Of a stretch of 15,757 nt of DNA, positions 6,826-14,004 are shown piece by piece; within the stretch, counting starts at the first letter, position 1; every line of letters starts with the position of its first letter. Under the pieces are notes generated by a model that had not been told where the DNA came from, made no database searches, and saw nothing but the letters and a program-made list of their open reading frames with translations. The DNA comes from Candidatus Heimdallarchaeota archaeon. Lineage in GTDB: Archaea > Asgardarchaeota > Heimdallarchaeia > Heimdallarchaeales > Heimdallarchaeaceae. The translations under genes and the position numbers were made by a program. The stretch is from contig JAEOTK010000045.1 of the NCBI GenBank assembly GCA_016839875.1, positions 1 to 15,757 of the forward strand. Reading direction: 5' to 3'.

Positions 6826-8349
6826 TTACGTTCTAGGTCCGGAAGAAATTCTCTTTATTATCATTCCTTCAAGTATGAATGGATTTAGATTTGTGGCCAG
6901 ATTCAGAGCTTCAGTTAATCTACCTTCACTACTAGCGTATATAGTCATCATTTCTTCATCTTGTTTACAAAAGTCACCTATTTTCTTATGTAACATTACT
7001 CCAGCTTCTTTGTGTCTAGGAGTACCAGCTGCATAACAAACTTTCTTTACTGATATATTTGATAATTTTACAATATATCCATCTTTTGGTGCTTTGATTG
7101 TAGCTGTGTATTCTCCAATTGGTATATCATCAGGAGTAACATTTGCATCTCCTCCTTGAACGCCAATAATTTCTTCCATCTTTGCTTTAGTTTTACCTTT
7201 GTTGATAAAGTCTGCAGCAAGTGCCGCACCTTTTCCAGGCTGAGCTAATCCTGCCATCTCAAATAATATACCTGATAATTCTGCACTTTTCTCGAATACA
7301 CTTGTCGGTCCCTCACCATTGATTACACTTAGTGCTTCTCTTGCTTCTAATGCAGGACCAATAGCTTTGCCCAGAGGTTGTTCACCATAGCTTAATGCAG
7401 CTTCTACTTCAATGCCCAATCTTCTGCCTAATTCAGTAGATTCTTGTGCATACTGAATAGCATCCTCTTTGGTTGGCATCTTAGTGCCTTCTCCAGTAGG
7501 AATATCTAGAACTAGATGATCAACACCTGTAGAAACTTTCTTACTGAAAATACTTGCCAACATCTGACTATGTGGGTCAATACCAAGTGGTTGTTCAATT
7601 TTATGAATAACTATTTCATCCAGAGGAGAAAGATCAAGTGTTCCACCCCAAACTAGCATTCCTCTAGTTTTTGGAGCTATTTCAAGTATTTCATCAGCTG
7701 AAAAATTGACATCACAGAGAACCTCCATTGTATCAGCTGTTCCACTTGGACTTGTGATTGCTCTTGAACTTGTTTTAGGGATTAACAATCCTGCAGCAGC
7801 TACAGTTGGCACTATGACCAAAGAAACCTTGTTTCCAGGAATTCCTCCTATGGAATGTTTATCATAAACTGGTTCTTCAAAATCTATTGTTGTTCCATAT
7901 TCAGCCATCGAAGATGTAAGATACTGTATCTCATTCATTTCTAATCCTTCGAAATACTGAGCTAAAGTAAACATTGAGATTTCTAAATCAGTATATTGTT
8001 CTCCACAAATATCGTGGACCATTGCTCTTATGTTACTTTCAGTCCATTGACTACCGTCTTTCTTGTTCTTCACAAATTCTAAAGAAGCTGGACGACGTCG
8101 GACAAAAACATTCACCTTATCTCCTTCTTCAATCTTAAGTATTTTTAATAAATCCTCACTCAGACCTACATGATCTAGAGGAACTAAATCTTCAGTTGAA
8201 ATGACTTCACACAGAATTTCTTTTGTTTCGCTTTTGACTTTAACATTAGCAGAAACCTTGATTTTTAGATTATCCAATGTTTCTTGGTTAATCAATGCTA
8301 ATGATCTTTCTATGTTCATATCAACTTTTTTAGCAATTAAATTTGTCAT
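6826..8349 (-). CDS. deoA: AMP phosphorylase (thymidine phosphorylase family)
   Basis: The product is predicted to catalyse AMP + phosphate to adenine + ribose 1,5-bisphosphate, the first step of the archaeal nucleoside-monophosphate degradation route. At 507 residues it matches archaeal AMP phosphorylases (about 500), which carry an extra ~85-residue N-terminal domain absent from bacterial thymidine phosphorylase (about 440). Family motifs are KHSIGGIPGNK (164-174, phosphate and nucleotide binding), SSRAITSPSGTADTMEVL (194-211), VWGGTLDLSP (233-242) and GEQPLGKAIGPALEAREAL further on. No disruption is seen. R15P isomerase and type III RubisCO, the usual next steps, are not in the window. Adenine deaminase two genes upstream could consume the adenine. 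A related pyrimidine or other nucleotide phosphorylase activity cannot be excluded from sequence alone. The start has a weak GTGAT-like ribosome binding site and a TATA-like TTTTATCAT about 45 nt upstream. Confidence 0.92.
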   Translation of the reverse strand: MTNLIAKKVDMNIERSLALINQETLDNLKIKVSANVKVKSETKEILCEVISTEDLVPLDHVGLSEDLLKILKIEEGDKVNVFVRRRPASLEFVKNKKDGSQWTESNIRAMVHDICGEQYTDLEISMFTLAQYFEGLEMNEIQYLTSSMAEYGTTIDFEEPVYDKHSIGGIPGNKVSLVIVPTVAAAGLLIPKTSSRAITSPSGTADTMEVLCDVNFSADEILEIAPKTRGMLVWGGTLDLSPLDEIVIHKIEQPLGIDPHSQMLASIFSKKVSTGVDHLVLDIPTGEGTKMPTKEDAIQYAQESTELGRRLGIEVEAALSYGEQPLGKAIGPALEAREALSVINGEGPTSVFEKSAELSGILFEMAGLAQPGKGAALAADFINKGKTKAKMEEIIGVQGGDANVTPDDIPIGEYTATIKAPKDGYIVKLSNISVKKVCYAAGTPRHKEAGVMLHKKIGDFCKQDEEMMTIYASSEGRLTEALNLATNLNPFILEGMIIKRISSGPRT

Positions 8350-8507
8350 ATATTATCACTTTTGCTATTTTTCTGTCTTTTTTCTCGGGAATGATAAAAC
8401 TGTCATTTTCCCATATAACATTTTCGTTTTGAGGTACTTAGGAGACAATTATAAAAAGAAACAGATTTATTCTAAATGAAAAATGGAAATAATGTAATGA
8501 AGAGAGA
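8350..8507 (-). promoter_or_regulatory. Upstream region of deoA
   Basis: About 170 nt separate deoA from the gene behind it. On the minus strand the region has TATA-like candidates near 8391-8400 (TTTTATCAT) and near 8411-8420 (GTTATATGG). The first would give a leader of about 20 nt. No ORF of convincing composition and no structured RNA motif is recognised here. Confidence 0.35.
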
Positions 8508-8525
8508 ACTAATATTAATATTAGT
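8508..8525. terminator. 18-bp perfect palindrome at gene end
   Basis: ACTAATATTAATATTAGT is a perfect palindrome that includes the stop codon of the minus-strand gene ending at 8521. With a one-base bulge the pairing continues into GAGAGA on the left and CTCTTT on the right. On the minus strand it is followed by T-rich sequence. A transcript-end hairpin is the simplest reading; a dimeric protein-binding site is an alternative. Confidence 0.4.
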
Positions 8526-9402
8526 CTCTTTGTGCAATTTTTCTTGCTTCTCTGTAAATTCTAAGTCTTTGGAATACACGAAATCTAATTGCAACAATAA
8601 TTCCTGCAACTAACAATAAAACTGGTATCCAAATAACCCAAGTTGTAACGTCATATCTTAATCCAAAACCATGAAGCCTAACAAGTGTCAAATTAGCGCC
8701 TTCATTGGTTGTTGTTCCATTTACGTAACCTGTGTAATCGGCACTGTAATCAAATTCATTCATAAATCCAGTTTTCCTATCATAAACGATTTCGATTTCT
8801 GTTCTGTTACCTTCGTGTGTAATAAAGACATCGTGATAGATCACAATATCCTCTTCAAATGTCCAAATTGTTTGGTTAACATCAGGTGCTGACTCAAGAT
8901 ATTCAAAATAATCTCCGACCTGGTAAGTATATCCATCGAATGTGTAATTGAGCTCTAATGGTAAGAAATATTTGAATGCTGCTTCTGAATGGGAATATTC
9001 AGTTGGATATCGTGCCATAACATCATTAATGTAAATCAAACACCAATCATTAACTTCTGTTAATTGTAATTCAGGATTAGTTCCAATTAGCACAATAATT
9101 TTGTCTCCATTCTTTATTCGTTTATCTCCTTCAGATATGTGAAAATTCTCTGTTCTATCTAAATTAGTTACTTTCCAGCTGAAACGTCTATCCTTTCTAA
9201 TTGCTTCATTATATGAAACATTTGAAAGAAGATCAAGATTGAATGAACCCGGAGCTCTTAATACACTAACTAAACCAGCATTAAGTTGTGGATCTGGTCT
9301 GTTTACAGTTTCATAAAATGTTGCTCCCATAAGCACATTATAGGACACAGAACTAATGAAAAGAATAATTGTTAAAACACTCAAGATTTTAGCATTTTTC
9401 AT
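8521..9402 (-). CDS. Membrane-anchored extracytoplasmic protein, unknown
   Basis: I do not recognise a family for this 293-residue product. It has a hydrophobic signal or anchor segment at 6-26 and an ectodomain at about 27-250 with N-x-S/T sites (for example N61, N152, N176, N228, N237). One membrane segment lies at about 254-273, and a cytosolic tail of ~20 residues is very basic (RFRVFQRLRIYREARKIAQR). The topology suggests a cell-surface protein with its C-terminus inside. Ectodomain stretches such as YQVGDYFEYL and IVYDRKTGFMNEF are beta-strand-like and resemble repeats seen in other archaeal membrane-anchored surface proteins, but this is impression only. The start has AAGGGA 5 nt upstream and a TATA-like TTTAAG near 9440. 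It lies between alaX and deoA on the same strand, with gaps of 96 and 171 nt, so co-transcription is uncertain. Confidence 0.75.
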   Translation of the reverse strand: MKNAKILSVLTIILFISSVSYNVLMGATFYETVNRPDPQLNAGLVSVLRAPGSFNLDLLSNVSYNEAIRKDRRFSWKVTNLDRTENFHISEGDKRIKNGDKIIVLIGTNPELQLTEVNDWCLIYINDVMARYPTEYSHSEAAFKYFLPLELNYTFDGYTYQVGDYFEYLESAPDVNQTIWTFEEDIVIYHDVFITHEGNRTEIEIVYDRKTGFMNEFDYSADYTGYVNGTTTNEGANLTLVRLHGFGLRYDVTTWVIWIPVLLLVAGIIVAIRFRVFQRLRIYREARKIAQRD

Positions 9403-9498
9403 GGATATCCCTTATAATTAATTGTCTCGTTTTATCGTTCTTAAACACACATTTTAAAATATTGTGGTTAAAACCCATTAGATATTCAATTTTTATAG

Positions 9499-10215
9499 TT
9501 ATTCAATTGTAAAATATAGGCGTTTATTGTTTTTCCCTCTATTTTCAGATTTCAATGGGATAATTGTCCCGATTTCTTTAGTACTAGCAACATGAACACC
9601 ACCATCAGCTTGTCTGTCAACATCTTCAATATCCACAACTCTAATTATTTTGACTGAATCAGGGATCAAATTAACTTTGGTTCTTATCAGATCGGGGTCT
9701 TTCAATGCTTCTTCTCTAGCCATAAAAGAGACTGAAGTTTTGTAGTCACCATCTACAATTTTAGCCATTTCGCTCATAATCTCTTCAACTCGTTCTTGTC
9801 TAAGATGATCTATTTCGAAATCCACTCTACTTTTTTCTGGTGTGATATTACCACCAGTAACAACTGATCCATATTTCTTGTGCAATAATCCAGCTATAGC
9901 ATGTAAAGCTGTATGCATTCTCATCTGTCTGTATCTTTTTTCCCAATTGATTGTGCATTTAACTATTTGATTTACTATATTTTGAGTTGGTTGTGGTTCA
10001 AGTTTATGTAGTACTTTCCCACTCTTTGCAAAGGCTTCTATTACAGTATATTTGTCTCCTTCTGCTGTTATCAGCGCCCCATCATCACTCTGTAAACCTC
10101 CTCCTCTATAGGCAAAAGCTGTTTTATCTAAAATAACACAATCGTCTTCAATTGCTTTAACTTCTGCTTCAAATTCTTTAAGATATGAATCTTTCTGAAA
10201 AAGTAACTCTGTCAT
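9499..10215 (-). CDS. alaX: Alanyl-tRNA editing protein AlaX (AlaX-M type)
   Basis: The product hydrolyses Ser-tRNA(Ala), and possibly Gly-tRNA(Ala), in trans, correcting errors of alanyl-tRNA synthetase. At 238 residues it has the AlaX-M layout. The N-terminal glycine-rich motif YRGGGLQSDDG is at 36-46, the zinc-binding HTALH (H101, H105) follows, and the C-terminal second half of the site is QADGGVHVASTKEIG at 202-216. In many editing domains this last motif is CGGTH, with Cys and His both binding zinc. Here the Cys position is Asp204 while H208 is kept; Asp can bind zinc, and my recollection is that some archaeal AlaX proteins share this. No synthetase catalytic domain is present. A TATA-like element at 10233-10240 lies ~22 nt before the ATG, suggesting a nearly leaderless mRNA. 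Confidence 0.9.
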   Translation of the reverse strand: MTELLFQKDSYLKEFEAEVKAIEDDCVILDKTAFAYRGGGLQSDDGALITAEGDKYTVIEAFAKSGKVLHKLEPQPTQNIVNQIVKCTINWEKRYRQMRMHTALHAIAGLLHKKYGSVVTGGNITPEKSRVDFEIDHLRQERVEEIMSEMAKIVDGDYKTSVSFMAREEALKDPDLIRTKVNLIPDSVKIIRVVDIEDVDRQADGGVHVASTKEIGTIIPLKSENRGKNNKRLYFTIE

Positions 10216-10232
10216 ATTTGAAAACTCAAAAG

Positions 10233-10240
10233 AATATAAA
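10233..10240 (-). promoter_or_regulatory. TATA box of alaX
   Basis: On the minus strand TTTATATT, within TTTTTTTATATTCT, is centred 21-22 nt before the alaX ATG. This gives alaX its own probable promoter inside the 71-nt gap behind adenine deaminase. Confidence 0.45.
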
Positions 10241-10261
10241 AAAATCTTACGGAATGTTAAT

Positions 10262-10274
10262 TCAAAAAAAATAG
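10262..10274 (-). terminator. T-rich tract after adenine deaminase
   Basis: Minus-strand sequence shortly after the adenine deaminase stop contains eight T in a row (10264-10271), the usual archaeal termination signal. Confidence 0.35.
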
Positions 10275-10286
10275 CTAGAGGATTTA

Positions 10287-12065
10287 CTAAATATCTTCTT
10301 CGTTTTTGATTAAATCAACCATTTTAAATTCATCAACATCGACCAATCCAAGATCTGTGATTTTAAGATGAGGGATCACTGGGAGGGCTATAAATGCTAG
10401 AGCCATAAAAGGATCCGAGAGTTTTATGTTGATCTTCTTAAGAGCTGATTGGAGTATTTTATGTTTCTCAACTGTTTCTTCTAAAGAAAAAGTTGACATG
10501 ATTCCAGCAAACTCCAGAGGTAGAAGAATAACTTCAGTAGGAGTCACAAGTACTTGTCCTCCTTTTGATTCTTTTAACTTAGATATTGCTTTTACCATCA
10601 AAACATAATCAGTACCAACACAAATTAATTGATGACAATCATGAGCTATTGTGCTTGCTAGAGCAGCATTCTTGAGACCTAGACCTTTTAGAAATCCTTT
10701 TCCAATATTATTTTCAGAAGTATGTCTATTAAGCACAACTACAGGTAGAATATCGTTCTCAAAATCAGGTTCGATGAAACCATTCTTAATATTAAGAACA
10801 GCTTCAAGATTTTCTGTGATTAGAGAATGTTCTTTAAGTCCAATTACTCGAACTGTAACAGAATTCTCTTTATTAGTTGAAAATTGTAACCTTTGAATAT
10901 CGGGAATTTCAAGATTCTCAACAGTATTAATAATGAATTGGGGATAAGTAGCCGAATCTTGTTGATATTGAAGTTCACCATCCTCAAATAGAATTCTTCC
11001 CTTAGCTATGGATAATAACACTTCGAAATCCTCAAGATTATTCACCACAACTAAGTCCGCATTTTTTCCAGGTGCAATACCTCCGATCTTATCCTGAAGA
11101 CCTAAGTGAGTGGCAGGATTTATAGTTAGTAATTGAATAGCTACCAAAGGATCAACACCTAACTGCACCATCAGTCTATAGGTATAATCTAGATGACCTT
11201 TTTCTTTCAAATCAACAGGGTTCCTATCATCTGTTGCAATTAATAAATTACGTGTATCTATTGGCAGGTCTTTTAGTTTAGTTAGCACGTTTTTAAGATC
11301 CTTTGCAAATGATCCCTCTCTAATCTGAATTTTCATACCCAGTCTTAATTTCTCCAATGCTTCATCTGCTGTTGTTGTCTCATGATCTGACGTGATACCC
11401 GCTGCAATGTACGCTTGCAGTTTCTTCCCAGAAAGTAGAGGAGCATGTCCTTCAATTATCTTGCCAGCTTTTTTTGCATAGTCTATTTTGGAAATAACTT
11501 CCGGAACTCCCATGATTACACCTGGATAATTCATCATTTCAGCTAGAGCAAAAATCTCCTTTCTTTTCATCAGTTTCCCTATTTCCTCTCCATTAATTTC
11601 TGCACCCGAGGTTTCAAAACCTGGTAATGAAGGAACGCAAGAAGGAGCTTCGATTAAGTAAGTGATAGGGCTTTCAGATGCTTCCTCTATTAATAGTTCA
11701 AGGCCTGGAATGCCTGTAACATTAACAAGTTCATGGGGGTCTATTACAACAGTTGTAGTCCCATGCGCTACTATTGCTTTTGTAAATTCAGTTAATGTTA
11801 GCATAGATGATTCGATGTGGATGTGTGATTCAATTAATCCTGGACAAACATAATGTCCAGAAATGTCTTTGATAATTGATTTTTCATCTTCAAAGAAACT
11901 AGTATTTTCTCCTATATGAACGATGACACCATCTGTTATTACAACATCATTCTGTAATATTTCTCTAGTATAGACATTGACAACTTTCCCACCACGTAAT
12001 ATTAAATCAGCTTTCTTCTTACCTAATGCAGCATTAATAGTATCTTGGGTAACCAAATTATCCAT
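10287..12065 (-). CDS. ade: Adenine deaminase
   Basis: The product converts adenine + water to hypoxanthine + ammonia in purine salvage. The 592-residue protein has the full family layout: a small beta-sandwich at the N-terminus, an amidohydrolase TIM barrel, and the extra C-terminal domain specific to adenine deaminases. Metal and active-site motifs are ESHIHIESS (79-87, H81 and H83), DPHE (109-112), EMMN (176-179), GHAP (206-209), SDHE (226-229) and ATDDRNP (277-283). The C-terminal signature is ASTIAHDCHQLICVG at 470-484, and DPFMALAFIALPVIP at 551-565 is also typical. It is close to the usual 570-600 residues with no break. A TATA-like stretch at 12087-12095 about 26 nt upstream and the lack of a ribosome binding site suggest a leaderless mRNA. 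It may use the adenine made by AMP phosphorylase encoded downstream. Confidence 0.95.
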   Translation of the reverse strand: MDNLVTQDTINAALGKKKADLILRGGKVVNVYTREILQNDVVITDGVIVHIGENTSFFEDEKSIIKDISGHYVCPGLIESHIHIESSMLTLTEFTKAIVAHGTTTVVIDPHELVNVTGIPGLELLIEEASESPITYLIEAPSCVPSLPGFETSGAEINGEEIGKLMKRKEIFALAEMMNYPGVIMGVPEVISKIDYAKKAGKIIEGHAPLLSGKKLQAYIAAGITSDHETTTADEALEKLRLGMKIQIREGSFAKDLKNVLTKLKDLPIDTRNLLIATDDRNPVDLKEKGHLDYTYRLMVQLGVDPLVAIQLLTINPATHLGLQDKIGGIAPGKNADLVVVNNLEDFEVLLSIAKGRILFEDGELQYQQDSATYPQFIINTVENLEIPDIQRLQFSTNKENSVTVRVIGLKEHSLITENLEAVLNIKNGFIEPDFENDILPVVVLNRHTSENNIGKGFLKGLGLKNAALASTIAHDCHQLICVGTDYVLMVKAISKLKESKGGQVLVTPTEVILLPLEFAGIMSTFSLEETVEKHKILQSALKKINIKLSDPFMALAFIALPVIPHLKITDLGLVDVDEFKMVDLIKNEEDI

Positions 12066-12086
12066 GATGAAAGAGGAGATAGCAAG

Positions 12087-12095
12087 AATAAAAAG
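12087..12095 (-). promoter_or_regulatory. TATA box of adenine deaminase gene
   Basis: On the minus strand CTTTTTATT is centred about 26 nt before the ATG at 12065. Transcription would start at or next to the start codon. Confidence 0.4.
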
Positions 12096-12172
12096 TTTAA
12101 GGCTATAGTTTTTCGATTTCTAAATCAATAGTAATTATATTTCCAATTTTTTGGATGTTAAAGATAAAAAAA

Positions 12173-12180
12173 CTTATACA
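12173..12180 (+). promoter_or_regulatory. TATA box of the DegV-family gene
   Basis: CTTATACA, preceded by an A-rich stretch resembling a BRE, is centred 26-27 nt before the ATG at 12203. This predicts a leaderless mRNA and decides that start over the in-frame ATG at 12155. A second candidate (AATTATATTT, 12133-12142) would instead give a ~40-nt leader. Confidence 0.45.
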
Positions 12181-12202
12181 AAGGCAACACAATCAATATC
12201 CA

Positions 12203-13060
12203 ATGAAATGTAGAATAGTTACAGACACCGCAGCTGATTTACCAACTGAATTATTGAAGAAACACAATATTGTGGTTGTTCCACACATTGTTACTTTCGA
12301 AGAAAAGGACTGGAAATTAGGTGTAGACATTTCAATAGAAGATTTCTATGAAAAACTAAATACACTTTCTATTATTCCAAAGTCTTCAACCCCAACACCA
12401 CAGGATTTTATTTCTGCCTTTGAAAAAACAATCAAAAAAGAGAAATTTGACCATATCATATATGTTTCAGTTTCCGAAAAGTTAACTGCAACAATGGCAG
12501 TTGCAAGAATTGCATCAAAAGAATTTGAAAATAAGATTACACTAATTGATTCAAAATCTGCTTCTGGAGTTCAAGGAATGATATGTTTAGCAATTGCTAG
12601 CTTCCTAGAGAAAGGCATGTCGATTGAAGAAATAGTCAAAGAAGTAGACTATCTAATTGAAGAATACATTCTAGATGTTGGATTTTACACACTTGAAAAT
12701 GTTTACAAATCAGGAAGACTAAAATCAAAATTTATCCTGAATCTTACAAAGATGATAAAAATTAAACCAATTGCTGTGATGGAAAGACCAGGAAAACTAG
12801 TGTCTACAATACCTGGATTCATACTTGGTTCCCATATGGAAAGAAGATTGTCCAATATTGTAATTAAAAGAGCAAAGAAGCAAATCAGATATGATATGAT
12901 TTTATCCCATGTTGATAATCTTGAAGGTTCAAAAAGAATAGCCAACAGAATCAAGAAGAAGGTGAATATCAACAATGTGTTCTATACAAAAGCATCTCCG
13001 ATTGTGGGATCAAATACAGGAAAGAAAACTATTATTGTATCTCTGGTTCCTTCAGTCTGA
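12203..13060 (+). CDS. DegV family fatty-acid-binding protein
   Basis: At 285 residues it matches the usual ~280 of DegV (FakB-like) proteins. It begins with the family's first strand MKCRIVTDTAADLP. It then shows SSTPTPQDF (61-69, equivalent to the T-S-x-P-S/T lipid-head-group loop) and YVSVSEKLTATMAVARIA (equivalent to SxxLSGTYQSA). Later come VYKSGRLK and KMIKIKPIAVMERPGKL (equivalent to the GGRI and LLNIKPIL motifs). Family members bind one fatty acid. In bacteria FakB presents it to the kinase FakA for phospholipid synthesis or degradation; in an ether-lipid archaeon the role is unclear. I reject the longer form starting at 12155 because the extra 16 basic residues precede a normal domain start. 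The gene converges on the next one, with 13 nt between stops. Confidence 0.88.
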   Translation: MKCRIVTDTAADLPTELLKKHNIVVVPHIVTFEEKDWKLGVDISIEDFYEKLNTLSIIPKSSTPTPQDFISAFEKTIKKEKFDHIIYVSVSEKLTATMAVARIASKEFENKITLIDSKSASGVQGMICLAIASFLEKGMSIEEIVKEVDYLIEEYILDVGFYTLENVYKSGRLKSKFILNLTKMIKIKPIAVMERPGKLVSTIPGFILGSHMERRLSNIVIKRAKKQIRYDMILSHVDNLEGSKRIANRIKKKVNINNVFYTKASPIVGSNTGKKTIIVSLVPSV

Positions 13061-13073
13061 TTCTTAATTTACT

Positions 13074-13919
13074 TTACATATTCAGTTTGGTTAGGAAGTC
13101 ATTGATATCTTTAGCAAATAGATCTTCTTTTCCTTCATGAACTCTGTGTACAGTATCCTTCACTGAAACTATTGTAGATTCTTTGTGAGAGAGAAATTTT
13201 TGTGACCTTTCAGGATCTACAAAATGATCTTTTTCTGCAACAAACATTTGTATGGGTATATCAAGTTCTTCTTGTCTTCCCCTAATATCGTATTTGACAA
13301 TGAATTCGACTACAAATCTACGCAAACTCCAATCATCATTTTTCTTTAATCTGTCATCAGCCCAAGTAACTGCGGCAGATTCTCCTGTTCGTCTTAGTTT
13401 GAGATATGCTCTATATAATACAATAATCACTTTCTGAATGATCTTCATTATAAAAGTTGGAATCCAGCCGAGAACAGGTACGAAAAATGGTGTGTTATAG
13501 AATTCATCTGGACTATAAATCACCATTACTCCTGGTTTTGGTCCATTTCCGTCTAAACAATAAGTGAAAGCTTGAGAACTTCCAGAACAACTCCCTAAGA
13601 TGCAGAAGTTTTTGTCTTTCAATTTGAGATATTTAATTACTTCTCCTAACTCTTTATTGTAATCATCAATGCCAAAATAACCTTTCTTGTGTGGTGTTAT
13701 TGACTTACCAAATCCTCGAGGTTCATAAATAATCGTGTTACCATATTTTTGCATTGCTCTAGCCATTGTTGAGAAATTGTCTACACCACCTAACCAACCA
13801 GGAATGATGATTATGTTTCGATCAGTATATTTGGAATCTAAAGAAGGAAACTTAGCCAACCTTATTTTAAATTCTGGATCAGTACCGGTTGTAACAAAGA
13901 CAATTTCTTCTTTCATCAT
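13074..13919 (-). CDS. Alpha/beta hydrolase with Cys at nucleophile position
   Basis: The 281-residue product has the alpha/beta hydrolase fold. The oxyanion-hole segment is IIIIPGWLGG (36-45), and the nucleophile elbow is ILGSCSGSSQA with Cys111 where Ser is usual (G-x-C-x-G). An acid loop VAEKDHFVD has Asp231 (or Asp235). Candidate catalytic histidines are His258 and His261 in TVHRVHEG. A hydrophobic cap-like region lies at about 140-175. Cys nucleophiles are known in dienelactone hydrolase, but overall similarity to that family is not obvious, so the substrate is unknown. The start at 13919 (ATGATG) is chosen because TATAAATA at 13943-13950 is 27 nt upstream. The frame is open to 14042, but that extension overlaps the peroxiredoxin end and would be upstream of the promoter. 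Confidence 0.85.
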   Translation of the reverse strand: MMKEEIVFVTTGTDPEFKIRLAKFPSLDSKYTDRNIIIIPGWLGGVDNFSTMARAMQKYGNTIIYEPRGFGKSITPHKKGYFGIDDYNKELGEVIKYLKLKDKNFCILGSCSGSSQAFTYCLDGNGPKPGVMVIYSPDEFYNTPFFVPVLGWIPTFIMKIIQKVIIVLYRAYLKLRRTGESAAVTWADDRLKKNDDWSLRRFVVEFIVKYDIRGRQEELDIPIQMFVAEKDHFVDPERSQKFLSHKESTIVSVKDTVHRVHEGKEDLFAKDINDFLTKLNM

Positions 13920-13942
13920 TAATGATAAGACGTATGTACTTT

Positions 13943-13956
13943 TATTTATACCTTTT
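13943..13956 (-). promoter_or_regulatory. BRE and TATA box of the hydrolase gene
   Basis: On the minus strand AAAAGG followed directly by TATAAATA is a near-ideal archaeal BRE/TATA pair. It is centred ~27 nt before the ATG at 13919, so the mRNA is probably leaderless. Confidence 0.6.
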
Positions 13957-13962
13957 ATTGAG

Positions 13963-14002
13963 AATAAAAAAATAATAAAAAATGAAGAAAAAGAGAAAGA
14001 AA
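13963..14002 (-). terminator. T-rich terminator after the peroxiredoxin gene
   Basis: Immediately after the peroxiredoxin stop, the minus strand is a 40-nt pyrimidine tract with several runs of five to seven T. This is a strong archaeal U-tract terminator and separates the peroxiredoxin from the hydrolase promoter. Confidence 0.55.
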
Positions 14003-14004
14003 TC

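Noticed and set aside
8476..8520. Small plus-strand ORF starting near 8476
   Set aside because: It runs antisense into the surface-protein gene and shows no ribosome binding site or recognisable product.
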